Below, piece after piece: positions 1-8,056 of a DNA stretch of 43,992 nt. Origin of the DNA: an uncultured Polaromonas sp. (lineage in GTDB: Bacteria > Pseudomonadota > Gammaproteobacteria > Burkholderiales > Burkholderiaceae); assembly GCA_946479075.1 (NCBI GenBank), contig CAMLDT010000002.1, positions 1-43,992 on the forward strand. The letters are read 5' to 3'. Within the stretch, counting starts at the first letter, position 1, and every line of letters starts with the position of its first letter. A program made the position numbers and the translations under genes. The notes under the pieces are model-generated. The model was not told where the DNA came from. It did no database searches and saw only the letters and a program-made list of their open reading frames with translations.

Positions 1-1580
1 CTGGACAGACCGGCCGCCGGCTCGTCGAGCAGCAACACCTGCGGATCGGTAGCGAGTGCGCGCGCAATCTCGACCAGGCGCCGGTCCACATGTGGCAGGC
101 CCGCCGCGGCCATGCGTGCGGAACCTGTGTAGCCGCAACGGGCCAGCAGGGCGCGGCTCTGCGCGCGCAAGGCGCCGGTGTTGAACTTGCCGGCACGCAG
201 CGGGTTGCCGAGGCGGCCCCGGCACAGGGCCAGGGCCACGTTGTCTTCGACGCTCAGCGTGCCGAAGAGTTGCGAGGTCTGGTAGGTGCGCGCCACGCCG
301 CTGCGCGAGAGTTGCCAGGCGGCGGGGCCGAGCAATGCCTGGCCCTGCAAGGCGAACGAACCGGCCGACGGTTTGTAGAACCCGCTGAGCATGTTGAGCA
401 CCGTAGTCTTGCCCGCGCCGTTGGGGCCGATCAGGCTGGTCACGCCGCCGGCCAGGGTGTCGAAACTCAATTCATGCACAGCACGCACACCGCCGAACAC
501 ACGGCCCAGGCCGGTGACCGTCAGCGCGCCGCGTGGCGTGGTGGCGGCAGCTGGCAAGGCGTCCGCGTCGGAAGCGCTCACAGGTGCATCTGCAGCCAGG
601 GGCCGCACACGCCGCCACAAGCCGCCCACCAGGCCCGCCATGCCTTGCGGCGCAGCCCACAACACCGCCAGCAGCAGCGCACCGAAGAACAGCAACCGGT
701 ATTCCTCCAGGCTGGCCAGCAGTTCGGGCAGCACACCGACGATCACCGCGCCAATCACCGGCCCGAGGATGGAACCGGCGCCGCCGATCATCACCACCAG
801 CACAAACAGAATGGACTGCAACATGCCGAAGCCCTGGGGCGTGACAAAACCCGACAGCGGCGCGAACAGGCCACCGGCCAAGCCCGCCACGGCCGCCGAC
901 ACCGCAAAAGCCACGGCCTTGATCAGCAGCGGGTTGATGCCGACCGACTCGCAGGCGGTTTCGCTGTCCTTCACCGCGCGCATGGCGGCGCCCCAGGCGC
1001 TGCGCGACAGCCAGCTGTAGAGCGCCAGCACCACAGCGCAGGCGATGATGGACAGTGCTGCCACACCACGCACATCGAACTTCAGCGCACCCAGCGCCGG
1101 TGCAGCCACGCCCATGATGCCGTTTTGCCCACCGGTGACGCTGCGCCACTCGACGATGCCGTGTTCGACGATGAAGCCGAAGGCAATCGTCACCATGGCA
1201 AGATAAGGCCCCTTGACGCGCAGGGCCGGCAGCGCCAGCAAAAAGCCCAGCACAGCGCTGAGTGCCACGCCCAGCGCCCAGGCCAGCCAGAAGTTCATGC
1301 CGAATTTCGTGGTCAGCACCGCCACCGCGTACGCACCCAGCGCGTAAAACCCGGCGTGGCCGAAAGACACCTGGCCCGTCAGGCCGAGCAGCACGTTCAG
1401 GCCGATGCCGACGATGGCAAGCAGGGCCACATTGGCCAGCACATACACAAAATAGCCGTTGACGGTCCAGGCCAGAGCGAGGGCGGCGAGCATCAGCAAC
1501 GCCATCACCGCCACCGCCGGTGCCGGGCCCAGCCCCCAGAGCCATGTCGAAGGCCTGGAAAAAGTTGACATGCGGCTCAT
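1..1580 (-). CDS. Fused branched-chain amino acid type ABC permease-ATPase (LivM-LivG), 3' end cut by window
   Basis: One uninterrupted minus-strand frame runs from ATG at 1578-1580 to the window edge (about 526 codons). Residues 1 to about 315 are a LivM-type inner-membrane permease, with hydrophobic helices and the LivM hallmark GLTGQVSFGHAGFYALGAYA. After a short Ala/Pro-rich linker (about 590-530) the frame continues into a LivG-type ATPase: Walker A GPNGAGKTT, a Q-loop around TYQTSQLF, a degenerate signature LPHVDRRLVEIARAL, and Walker B LLLDEPAAGLS at the edge. I checked that permease and ATPase share the frame without a stop, so this is a fusion and not two genes. The ATG overlaps the livH stop (ATGA), implying translational coupling. 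The family imports branched-chain amino acids, amides or aromatic acids; the substrate here is unknown. livF probably lies beyond the left edge. Confidence 0.9.
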   Translation of the reverse strand, partial: MSRMSTFSRPSTWLWGLGPAPAVAVMALLMLAALALAWTVNGYFVYVLANVALLAIVGIGLNVLLGLTGQVSFGHAGFYALGAYAVAVLTTKFGMNFWLAWALGVALSAVLGFLLALPALRVKGPYLAMVTIAFGFIVEHGIVEWRSVTGGQNGIMGVAAPALGALKFDVRGVAALSIIACAVVLALYSWLSRSAWGAAMRAVKDSETACESVGINPLLIKAVAFAVSAAVAGLAGGLFAPLSGFVTPQGFGMLQSILFVLVVMIGGAGSILGPVIGAVIVGVLPELLASLEEYRLLFFGALLLAVLWAAPQGMAGLVGGLWRRVRPLAADAPVSASDADALPAAATTPRGALTVTGLGRVFGGVRAVHELSFDTLAGGVTSLIGPNGAGKTTVLNMLSGFYKPSAGSFALQGQALLGPAAWQLSRSGVARTYQTSQLFGTLSVEDNVALALCRGRLGNPLRAGKFNTGALRAQSRALLARCGYTGSARMAAAGLPHVDRRLVEIARALATDPQVLLLDEPAAGLS

Positions 1581-2455
1581 ACCTTCTTGACCTCCAGTCG
1601 GCCAAACATGCCATTGGGCCGCAGCGCCAGCACCACGATCACCAGCGAAAACATGATGATCTGCGTATAGCTGGAACCCAGCGTAGAGGTGATCAGCGCC
1701 TCGCCGATGCCGAACAGCAGGCCGGCCAGCATCACACCCCAGGCGCTGGTGATGCCGCCGAGGATGGCGACGGCAAAGGCCTTGAGGCCGAACAGCGTGC
1801 CCATGTCGGAATGCACATTGAACAGCGGCGCGACCAGCGCGCCGGCCACACCGGCAAACAGCGTGGACAGCGCAAACGCGACCAGCACCACCACCTTGAC
1901 CGGGATGCCCATCAGGCGCGCGGCATCGCGGTTCTGCTCGACCGCGAGCAGGGCCACGCCCCAGCGCGTGCGGCGCGCCACCAGGTGCAGCGCGCCGGCC
2001 AGCGCCAGGCCGATGACGGGAATCAGCAATTGCAGCGGATACACACCGAGACCGACCTCACCGAGTTGAATCGGCGTGACGGCCAGCGGCGAGGGCAGGT
2101 TGCGCGGCTCCTTGCCGAAGGTGAACATGACCACGTTGTCGAGCACGATGCCGAGCGCCACGGTGGACATCAGCCAGGCGTTGGAACCGCGGCTGGCAAA
2201 CGGCCGCACCGCGACAAACTCGACCAGCATGCCGTAAAACGCGCACAGTGCGAGCGCTGCTGTCAGCGCCAGCGGCCAGGGCCAGCCCAGGGTTTGGGAA
2301 AAGGTGTAGGTCAGGACAGCACCGAGCATCATGGAACTGCCCTGGGCAAAATTCACCGTCGCCGAAACGGCGTAGGTGATGTAAAAGCCCAAGGCCATGA
2401 GGCCGTACATGCTGCCCAGACCGAGGCCGCTGATCAGCGCCGAAGTCAAAAGCAT
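1577..2455 (-). CDS. livH: Branched-chain amino acid type ABC transporter permease LivH
   Basis: This is a very hydrophobic inner-membrane permease of about 292 residues. It has the LivH N-terminus (SGLGLGSMYGLMALGFYITY) followed by the conserved VNFAQGSSMMLGA segment, and later GLKAFAVAILGG and GLLFGIGEAL. I chose the ATG at 2453-2455 because AGGAGA (2461-2466) lies six bases upstream; an ATG seven codons earlier has no comparable ribosome-binding site. The stop overlaps the start of the LivM-LivG fusion. It forms the membrane channel with the LivM half of that fusion, fed by the binding protein encoded just upstream. Confidence 0.93.
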   Translation of the reverse strand: MLLTSALISGLGLGSMYGLMALGFYITYAVSATVNFAQGSSMMLGAVLTYTFSQTLGWPWPLALTAALALCAFYGMLVEFVAVRPFASRGSNAWLMSTVALGIVLDNVVMFTFGKEPRNLPSPLAVTPIQLGEVGLGVYPLQLLIPVIGLALAGALHLVARRTRWGVALLAVEQNRDAARLMGIPVKVVVLVAFALSTLFAGVAGALVAPLFNVHSDMGTLFGLKAFAVAILGGITSAWGVMLAGLLFGIGEALITSTLGSSYTQIIMFSLVIVVLALRPNGMFGRLEVKKV

Positions 2456-2516
2456 GGAAGTCTCCTGTCGGGCCATTCCGCCAACTCGGCGTGGCCCGAC
2501 ACATGGCAGGTTGTTG

Positions 2517-3692
2517 TCAGTTCATGCCCACGGGCAGGATGCGGTTGTCGATGAACTGCGCCCAGACGTAGTCGTTTTCGGTCACGGCGTCATGCACTTC
2601 GGCCGAGAAAGGTTTGACGTAAGTCTTGATCAGGCCTTCGTAGCGGTCGATCTTGTAGAAGCCCTGACGCACCTCGTCGCCCTTGGTGCTGCCGGCCTTG
2701 CTGATCGCCAGCGCGGCGAGTTGCATCGCGTCATAGGCATTGGCCACACCCACGGCCGGGGTCACGTCGTCTGCGCCCTTGATGTCGGGGTACTTGGCCA
2801 TCAGTGCCTTCATGACCTTTTCGCCCACCGGTGTCTGTTTGCCGAAGAAGCTGTAGGTCTGCACAAAATGCACCGACTTGGCGTTCGGGCCGGCCAGCTC
2901 GGTGAAGCGGCCGCCGGCCGGGCCCCAGTGAGACACCACCGGGACCTTCCAGCCCATGCGGTCCAGCGACTTGACCACCTGCGCCGACGGGCCAACGTTG
3001 CCGACCATGAACAGCGTGTCAGCGCCAGCCGCGCGCAGCTTGGTCAGTTGCGGCACCACATCCACGTCGTTGGCTTCAAACTTTTCGATACCGGCGGCAT
3101 TCATGTTTTTCGCAGCCAGCGCTGCAGTGAGGCCCTTCTCGTTGGACTCGCCCCAGGGGTTGTTGACCAGGATCATGCCGGGCTTGGCCGCCTTGAAGGT
3201 CTTTTGCGCGTACTGCAGCATGGCCCTGTTGACGATCTCGTCCACGGCCGAGACACGGAAGGCAAAGTTTGGATTGGCGCCATTTTTGGTGATGGGCGTA
3301 CCGGCGGCCCAGGGGCCCATGAACGGGGTTTTTTCCTGGTTGGCAATCGGCACGATGGCCATGGAGACCGGCGTGTCCAGCCCGCCGAACAACACCGCGA
3401 CCTGCTCCTTGAAGATCAGTTCGCGCGCGGCGACCACACCCTTTGCCGGGTTGCCTTCGTCGTCACGGCGCACCAGTTCCAGCTTGCGGCCGCCGAGCAG
3501 GCCGCCTTTGGCGTTGATCTCGTCGATGGCCACGGCCAGGCCGCGCGTGATGGCCTCGCCAGCTTTGGCCGACTGGCCCGACAGGGCGGTCACCAGGCCG
3601 ATCTTGATGGCGTCCTGGGCATGGGCGGGCAAGCAGGCGAGGGTCGCCACGGCCGCAGCAGCGGCAACAAAAGAACGGCGGAACAAGGGCAT
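2517..3692 (-). CDS. Liv-type ABC transporter periplasmic substrate-binding protein
   Basis: A 391-residue protein with a Sec signal peptide (MPLFRRSFVAAAAAVATLAC, probably cleaved after PAHA), then a type I periplasmic binding fold starting AIKIGLVTALSGQSAKAGEA, typical of LivK/HmgA-like receptors. I chose the start at 3692 because AGGAGA stands seven bases upstream (3698-3703); an earlier in-frame start adds 31 residues that do not look like a signal peptide. It is the first gene of the transporter operon, 61 bp ahead of livH. The ligand cannot be told from sequence. The divergent deacetylase/GntR operon suggests an amide, ureide or amino-acid-like compound (inference). Confidence 0.9.
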   Translation of the reverse strand: MPLFRRSFVAAAAAVATLACLPAHAQDAIKIGLVTALSGQSAKAGEAITRGLAVAIDEINAKGGLLGGRKLELVRRDDEGNPAKGVVAARELIFKEQVAVLFGGLDTPVSMAIVPIANQEKTPFMGPWAAGTPITKNGANPNFAFRVSAVDEIVNRAMLQYAQKTFKAAKPGMILVNNPWGESNEKGLTAALAAKNMNAAGIEKFEANDVDVVPQLTKLRAAGADTLFMVGNVGPSAQVVKSLDRMGWKVPVVSHWGPAGGRFTELAGPNAKSVHFVQTYSFFGKQTPVGEKVMKALMAKYPDIKGADDVTPAVGVANAYDAMQLAALAISKAGSTKGDEVRQGFYKIDRYEGLIKTYVKPFSAEVHDAVTENDYVWAQFIDNRILPVGMN

Positions 3693-3790
3693 GGCAATCT
3701 CCTGAAAAAAGGGTGGGCGGTTAAAACTCAGGGTTTGCGGATGCAAGCTCCATGCCACGCCAGCCTGGATAATTGACACAAACAAAAATT

Positions 3791-3825
3791 ATTGAAAACA
3801 ATCAACAATTCATATTGTTGACAAT
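3791..3825. promoter_or_regulatory. Candidate operator palindromes between the divergent Liv and deacetylase/GntR operons
   Basis: The 285-bp divergent gap (3693-3977) holds an AT-rich patch with three overlapping inverted repeats: ATTG-aaaa-CAAT (3791-3802), CAACAAT-tcat-ATTGTTG (3803-3820, perfect 7-bp arms) and ATTGT-tg-ACAAT (3814-3825). GntR-family FadR/FCD regulators commonly bind short palindromes built on GT...AC half sites, and the last element fits that pattern. A GntR/FCD gene lies in the plus-strand operon. That this is its site, controlling both operons, is inference. Confidence 0.5.
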
Positions 3826-3977
3826 TTGATCCCGATTTGGGCACCAAAATTGCTCAGACAGAATCGATTCATGCACCTTCCCCAGCCTCATTTCGCCATG
3901 CACCGAAACAGAACATCCAGGCACACAAACCGTGCAACACGCGCCAAGTACGGGCCTTGCCTTCTGGAGCGCCAACC

Positions 3978-4898
3978 ATGAGCCACGACCACGGGACGGC
4001 GGGACGGCCGGTGGCCAGCCACGGCCTGTTCAGCTACCAGGCCATCCACGACAGGCCGGACTACCACTGGCCGGGCGGTGCGCGGCTGGCCGTGTACATC
4101 GGCTTCAATCTGGAGCATTTCGCCTTTGGCGAAGGCCTGGGCGCGAATCTGGGCCCGGCCTCACCGCAGCCCGATGTGCTGAACTACGCTTGGCGCGAAT
4201 ACGGCAACCGCGTTGGCGCCTGGCGCTGCCTGGAACTGTTCGACGCACTCAAGCTGCCGACCGGTGCACTGATCAACACCGCGCTCTACGACCACTGCCC
4301 GGAACTGATTGAGGCTTTCACGGCGCGCGGCGATGAGCTGATAGGCCACGGCCACACCAACGCCGAACGCCAGGCTGGCATGGACGAGGGCGAGGAACGC
4401 GCCCTGCTGGCCGACTGCCGCGCCCGCATCGCCCATCACAGTGGCACGGCCCCTGCGGGCTGGCTGTCGCCCTGGATTTCCGAGAGCCTGGCCACGCCGC
4501 ACCTGCTGGCCGAAACCGGCTACCGCTACACCCTGAACTGGTGCCATGACGACCAGCCCGTGCGCAAGACCACGCGCCATGGCGGCCTGTGGTCCATTCC
4601 CTATCCGCAAGAGATCAACGACATCCCGATGATCGTGGCGCGCCAGATGGACGGCAAGGACTTCGCGCAGATGATCATCGACAACTTCGACGAGATGCTG
4701 GCGCAGTCGGTGCAGCAGCCGCTGGTCATGGGCATTGCGCTGCACCCTTACATCGTCGGCCAGCCCTACCGGCTGCGCCACCTGCGGCGCGCGCTGCAGC
4801 ACATCGCGCAGCAACGCGACGCGGGCGGCCTCTGGGTCACGACGCCGGGCGCCATCTGCCGGCACATGGACCTGCTGTTTCCGGAGAAGACCGCATGA
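3978..4898 (+). CDS. Polysaccharide-deacetylase-family protein (PuuE allantoinase-like)
   Basis: A 306-residue cytoplasmic protein (no signal peptide) of the NodB/CE4 TIM-barrel type, closest in style to the PuuE-like branch that acts on small ureide or amide substrates. Visible motifs: YIGFNLEHF (40-48) where CE4 enzymes have the first metal-binding strand; GHGHTN (123-128) with His124 and His126; WLSPWISES (162-170); and a C-terminal LHPYIVGQPYR like the allantoinase LHPxxxGxP segment. I chose the ATG at 3978 because GGAG is about eight bases upstream and homology begins shortly after; an in-frame upstream extension of 47 codons has no such support. The stop overlaps the GntR start. The substrate is unknown; allantoin is one possibility, but no other allantoin genes are in view. 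Confidence 0.8.
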   Translation: MSHDHGTAGRPVASHGLFSYQAIHDRPDYHWPGGARLAVYIGFNLEHFAFGEGLGANLGPASPQPDVLNYAWREYGNRVGAWRCLELFDALKLPTGALINTALYDHCPELIEAFTARGDELIGHGHTNAERQAGMDEGEERALLADCRARIAHHSGTAPAGWLSPWISESLATPHLLAETGYRYTLNWCHDDQPVRKTTRHGGLWSIPYPQEINDIPMIVARQMDGKDFAQMIIDNFDEMLAQSVQQPLVMGIALHPYIVGQPYRLRHLRRALQHIAQQRDAGGLWVTTPGAICRHMDLLFPEKTA

Positions 4899-5626
4899 GC
4901 ACGGCCAAAAAATCCGCCCCGCCCCCGGCTGGCGTGACCGTGCCACTGGTGTCCGGCCTGTCCGACAGCGAAAGCCGCATCTACCACTCGGTGTTCGACA
5001 GCGTCATGAACCAGCGCATCGCGCCCGGCACCAAGCTGCCCGAGCAGGCGCTGTGCGAGCTGTTCTCGGCCAACCGCGCGACCGTGCGCAAGGTGCTGCA
5101 GCGGCTGGCGCACGATCACATCGTGGACCTGCGGCCGAACCGCGGCGCCGTGGTGGCGGCACCCACGCCCGAGGAAACCCGGCAGATTTTCGAGGCGCGC
5201 CGCCTGCTGGAAGCGACCATCGTGCCGCTGGTGGCGCAGCGCATCAGCAAAGCCGAGATCGCCTCGCTGCGCAAGCAGTTGCGTGACGAACATTCGGCGA
5301 TTCACCGCGCCGACCAGCCGGCCTGGGCACGGCTGGCCAGCGCCTTTCACCTGCGCCTGGCCGAACTCTCGGGCAACAGCATCCTGCACGGCTACCTGCA
5401 CGAGCTGGTCTCGCGCTGTTCGCTGATCGTGGCCCTGTACGAGCCACCGGGCAACGCCGCCTGTGAACATGACGAACATGCACGCATCGTCGATTACATC
5501 GAAAACGGCGAACCCGCCAAGGCGGTGCGCGTGATGAACGAACACCTGCTGGACCTGGAGCGCCGCATCTGCCTGGACAAACCACAAGCCGAAAAAAGCC
5601 TGGCGCAGATGCTGGGACTCGGTTGA
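4895..5626 (+). CDS. GntR family transcriptional regulator, FadR/FCD subfamily
   Basis: A 243-residue regulator. Residues about 26-92 form the winged helix-turn-helix (ANRATVRKVLQRLAHDHIV, then the wing LRPNRGAVVA). Residues about 98-225 form an all-helical FCD effector domain with candidate metal or ligand histidines His152 (FHLRLAELSGN), His195 (EHDEHARIV) and His217. FCD regulators typically respond to small carboxylic acids or amino acids and repress adjacent catabolic genes. The ATG overlaps the deacetylase stop (ATGA), so regulator and enzyme are co-translated. It probably controls this operon and perhaps the divergent transporter through the palindromes near 3791-3825 (inference). Confidence 0.92.
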   Translation: MSTAKKSAPPPAGVTVPLVSGLSDSESRIYHSVFDSVMNQRIAPGTKLPEQALCELFSANRATVRKVLQRLAHDHIVDLRPNRGAVVAAPTPEETRQIFEARRLLEATIVPLVAQRISKAEIASLRKQLRDEHSAIHRADQPAWARLASAFHLRLAELSGNSILHGYLHELVSRCSLIVALYEPPGNAACEHDEHARIVDYIENGEPAKAVRVMNEHLLDLERRICLDKPQAEKSLAQMLGLG

Positions 5627-5639
5627 ACTGGACGACTTC

Positions 5640-6284
5640 ATGGACATCGACTTTTCCGCCATCACCGAATACCAGCGTTACAAGCTGATGGCCAGCCTGA
5701 TCGTGCCGCGGCCCATCGCGCTGATCACCACGCTCAGCGAAGACGGCGTGGTCAACGCCGCGCCCTTCAGCATGTTCAACATGCTGGGCGAGGAGCCGCC
5801 CATCGTCATGGTCAGCATCAACCGCCTGCAGGACGGCCAGCTCAAACACACGGCGGCCAACATCGTGCGTACCAAAGAGTTTGTGGTGCATCTGGCGGAC
5901 GAAGCGATGGCGCTGCAGATGCACCGCTGCGGCGAACGTTTCCCGGCCGATGTCAGCGAACTGGCCGCCGTCGGGCTGACAGCCGCGCCGTCGAACAAGG
6001 TCCAGCCGCCGCGCATCGTGGAGGCGCCCTGCGCGTTTGAATGCACCTTGTACGAAACCCTGGAAACCGCGAGCCGGCAGATCTTCATTGGGCAGGTGCA
6101 CTGGCTGCATGCCCGCGAGGGCCTGATCGACACCGAACTGTGGCGCGTGCGCCTGCAGGACTATTTCCCGGTGGCACGGTTCGGCGCGAGTTTTTATATC
6201 AACACGCGCGAACGTTTTTCGCTGGAAGCCGCCGCCGGTGCGCAGGACAGCCCGGCGCTTTCCACGGCGATTGACGAGATCTGA
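5640..6284 (+). CDS. Flavin-reductase-like (FMN-binding split barrel) protein
   Basis: A 214-residue protein of the flavin reductase-like domain family. The N-terminus has the typical VPRPIALITTLSEDGVVNAA followed by PFSMFNMLGEEPP, which forms the FMN site in this fold. Such proteins are NAD(P)H:flavin reductases or FMN-dependent oxidoreductases. It begins 13 bp after the GntR gene on the same strand, so it is probably the third gene of that operon. It has a full-length relative at 11716-12336. No strong Shine-Dalgarno precedes the ATG, which fits translation following on from the GntR gene. The substrate is not evident. Confidence 0.85.
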   Translation: MDIDFSAITEYQRYKLMASLIVPRPIALITTLSEDGVVNAAPFSMFNMLGEEPPIVMVSINRLQDGQLKHTAANIVRTKEFVVHLADEAMALQMHRCGERFPADVSELAAVGLTAAPSNKVQPPRIVEAPCAFECTLYETLETASRQIFIGQVHWLHAREGLIDTELWRVRLQDYFPVARFGASFYINTRERFSLEAAAGAQDSPALSTAIDEI

Positions 6285-6341
6285 GCGGAGCAGTCTTCAA
6301 GCAGGCGAACTCTCCCGGGCGCTCGTGTGTCCTGCGCGCCG

Positions 6342-7235
6342 CTAGTGGGGGAATTTCCGGCGGGCAGAGTCGGTGATGGCTGCCACGCAGGGATGTTTGA
6401 TGCGCCGTTCCAGCGACACCGCAAAAAAGTGCTCAATGATTTCCTCGGTGTGGCCCACGACTTCCACGCCGTATTGCGCAGCGGTTTCAGCCTCCAGAAC
6501 GCTGGCGCCCATGAACACGCCACGACCTTCGCGACCGAACGACTTCATTAAGGGCAAGTCGTCGAATTCACCCACAATCCGTGGCGTGATCTGGTGCCTG
6601 AGCAACCAGCTTTCGAGGGGTTTGCGTATGGATGCCGAGGGTCCCATGACCAGCATGGGCGCACCGTCCAGGTTTTGCGGGAAGGGGCCCTTGAGCGAAG
6701 GCTTCAACGACGGCGCACAGAAAAAACTCATGGCGGTGCTTCCGATGGCATGGTTGTAGGCCTTGATGTTCGCGCGGCTGGTGATGGGCTCATCGGAGAG
6801 CACCATGTCAATCCGGTTCAGTCCAAGTTGTCCCAACAGGTCCGGGAACTTGCCTTCACTGCACGCCAGCCGCACCGGCTGTTGCAGCGACAAGGCCGGT
6901 TCCAGCAAGCGATAAACCACCGCCTTGGCAAACGAATCCGTCACGCCGACGCGAAATTCCAGCACGCTGTGTTTGTCCCTGGCCTGCCGCAGGGCAGTTT
7001 CCATTTCGGCGCTCAGCCCAAAAATCTGCTCGGCATAGCCCAGCGCCAGTTGCCCCTCGCCGGTCAATTCCAGCTGACGGCCGTTCTTGCGAAACAGCTG
7101 CAGACCCAAGGACTGCTCCAGCAACTTGATTTGCCCCGACAGGGTCTGGGGCGTGGTGTGCAGTTGCCTGCCCGCGCGCACGATGCCGCCCGCTTTGGCG
7201 GTGACCCAAAAATAATGCAGGTGCTTGAAATTCAC
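6342..7235 (-). CDS. LysR family transcriptional regulator, NhaR-like
   Basis: A 297-residue LysR-type regulator. The N-terminal helix-turn-helix (MNFKHLHYFWVTAKAGGIVR, then HTTPQTLSGQIKLLEQSLG) is strikingly like NhaR, the activator of sodium/proton antiporter genes in enterobacteria. The rest (about 90-297) is the effector-binding domain. The start is GTG at 7233-7235, preceded by a GGGGGAA ribosome-binding site. No nhaA is in view. Instead the gene is divergent from tctB-tctA, so it may regulate that transporter (inference from position only). It is convergent with the flavin-reductase gene, 57 bp away. Confidence 0.9.
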   Translation of the reverse strand: MNFKHLHYFWVTAKAGGIVRAGRQLHTTPQTLSGQIKLLEQSLGLQLFRKNGRQLELTGEGQLALGYAEQIFGLSAEMETALRQARDKHSVLEFRVGVTDSFAKAVVYRLLEPALSLQQPVRLACSEGKFPDLLGQLGLNRIDMVLSDEPITSRANIKAYNHAIGSTAMSFFCAPSLKPSLKGPFPQNLDGAPMLVMGPSASIRKPLESWLLRHQITPRIVGEFDDLPLMKSFGREGRGVFMGASVLEAETAAQYGVEVVGHTEEIIEHFFAVSLERRIKHPCVAAITDSARRKFPH

Positions 7236-7553
7236 TGTTTCCCCCGGGAAGCGTGTGGAAAAAGCCTTGTCCGACAGGCCATTTGCCAGATAGTTCGCGT
7301 TTTTCGAAATAAATCGCGCCCAAATACGAATTTACACGATCTGACGACTCGCCTACGCTCCTGTTTCCAGTCGTGCGCAGCGCGGCCTCACTGCCAAGCT
7401 GCTCCTGCACTACACCCGTTCGCCGGTGCAACCCGCGCACAGCAGGTTGATCGCCGCGCTCTCGTCTGCCACTTCACTGCTGACGCTCACGTCGCTGCCC
7501 TGTAGCGCCGGTGATCCGGCTTTGATCGGCATTTTTCATACAGGAGACAAACC
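7236..7553. promoter_or_regulatory. Divergent intergenic region, LysR gene / tctBA
   Basis: This 318-bp region has no credible gene. It contains an AT-richer stretch (about 7285-7345) around TTCGCGTTTTTCGAAATAAA, with loose inverted symmetry of the kind LysR regulators bind, and a small AAAT-ACGA-ATTT element. The promoters for both the LysR gene and tctB must lie here; I cannot place their -35/-10 boxes with confidence. Confidence 0.4.
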
Positions 7554-8048
7554 TTGACTATAAAAATCAAAAATGAGCCGGATTTTTACTGCGGCCTCAT
7601 GTTCACGGTGGCAGGCATCGCGTTTGCCTGGGGCGCGACCAACTACACCGTTGGCGACGCGGCGCGCATGGGGCCGGGGTATTTCCCGCTGATGCTGGGC
7701 GTCCTGATGGCGCTGGTGGGCCTTGTCATCACCTTCACGGCGCTGGGACGCACGGACACCGGCGAGGAAGAGATAGGGAAATGGGCGTGGCGCCCCCTGG
7801 GCTACGTGATTGCCGCCAACGTGATCTTTGGCGTGCTGCTGGCCGGCGTGCGGGACCTGGGCATCCCGGCGTTCGGCATCATTGTTGGCATCTACGCCCT
7901 GACTTTTGTGGCCAGCATGGCCCAGCCCGACTGGAAGTTCAAGCCGACGCTCCTTCTGGCAACGGCACTGGCCATCGGCAGTTACCTGGTCTTTGTGCTC
8001 GCGCTGAAGCTGCAGTTCCCGGTCTGGCCTGAATTCATCACCGGCTGA
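7554..8048 (+). CDS. tctB: Tripartite tricarboxylate transporter small membrane subunit TctB
   Basis: A 164-residue membrane protein with about four hydrophobic helices, matching the TctB family (early motif GLMFTVAGIAFAWGATNY, then GPGYFPLMLGVLMALVGLVI). The start is TTG at 7554-7556, supported by AGGAG at 7542-7546 and the absence of any ATG in a sensible place. TctB works with the large subunit TctA, whose gene starts 8 bp after this stop, and normally with a periplasmic binding protein TctC (Bug family) to import citrate-like carboxylates. No tctC is present in this window. Confidence 0.92.
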   Translation: MTIKIKNEPDFYCGLMFTVAGIAFAWGATNYTVGDAARMGPGYFPLMLGVLMALVGLVITFTALGRTDTGEEEIGKWAWRPLGYVIAANVIFGVLLAGVRDLGIPAFGIIVGIYALTFVASMAQPDWKFKPTLLLATALAIGSYLVFVLALKLQFPVWPEFITG

Positions 8049-8056
8049 GGATCATC

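Noticed and set aside
90..1568. 492-codon plus-strand frame
   Set aside because: A His/Gln/Arg-rich antisense shadow of the fused transporter gene; no ribosome-binding site or recognisable domain.
472..1614. Long minus-strand frame across the LivM region
   Set aside because: It is out of frame with the clear LivM-LivG translation and encodes Gly/Arg-rich low-quality sequence.
1660..1685. ATAGCTG string in livH, as an eighth repeat copy
   Set aside because: Only the 7-base core matches; neither the GCTAT arm nor the GC hairpin is present.
3773..3846. TTGACA-like strings in the Liv/deacetylase gap, as a -35 box
   Set aside because: No acceptable -10 box at 16-18 bases on the same strand.
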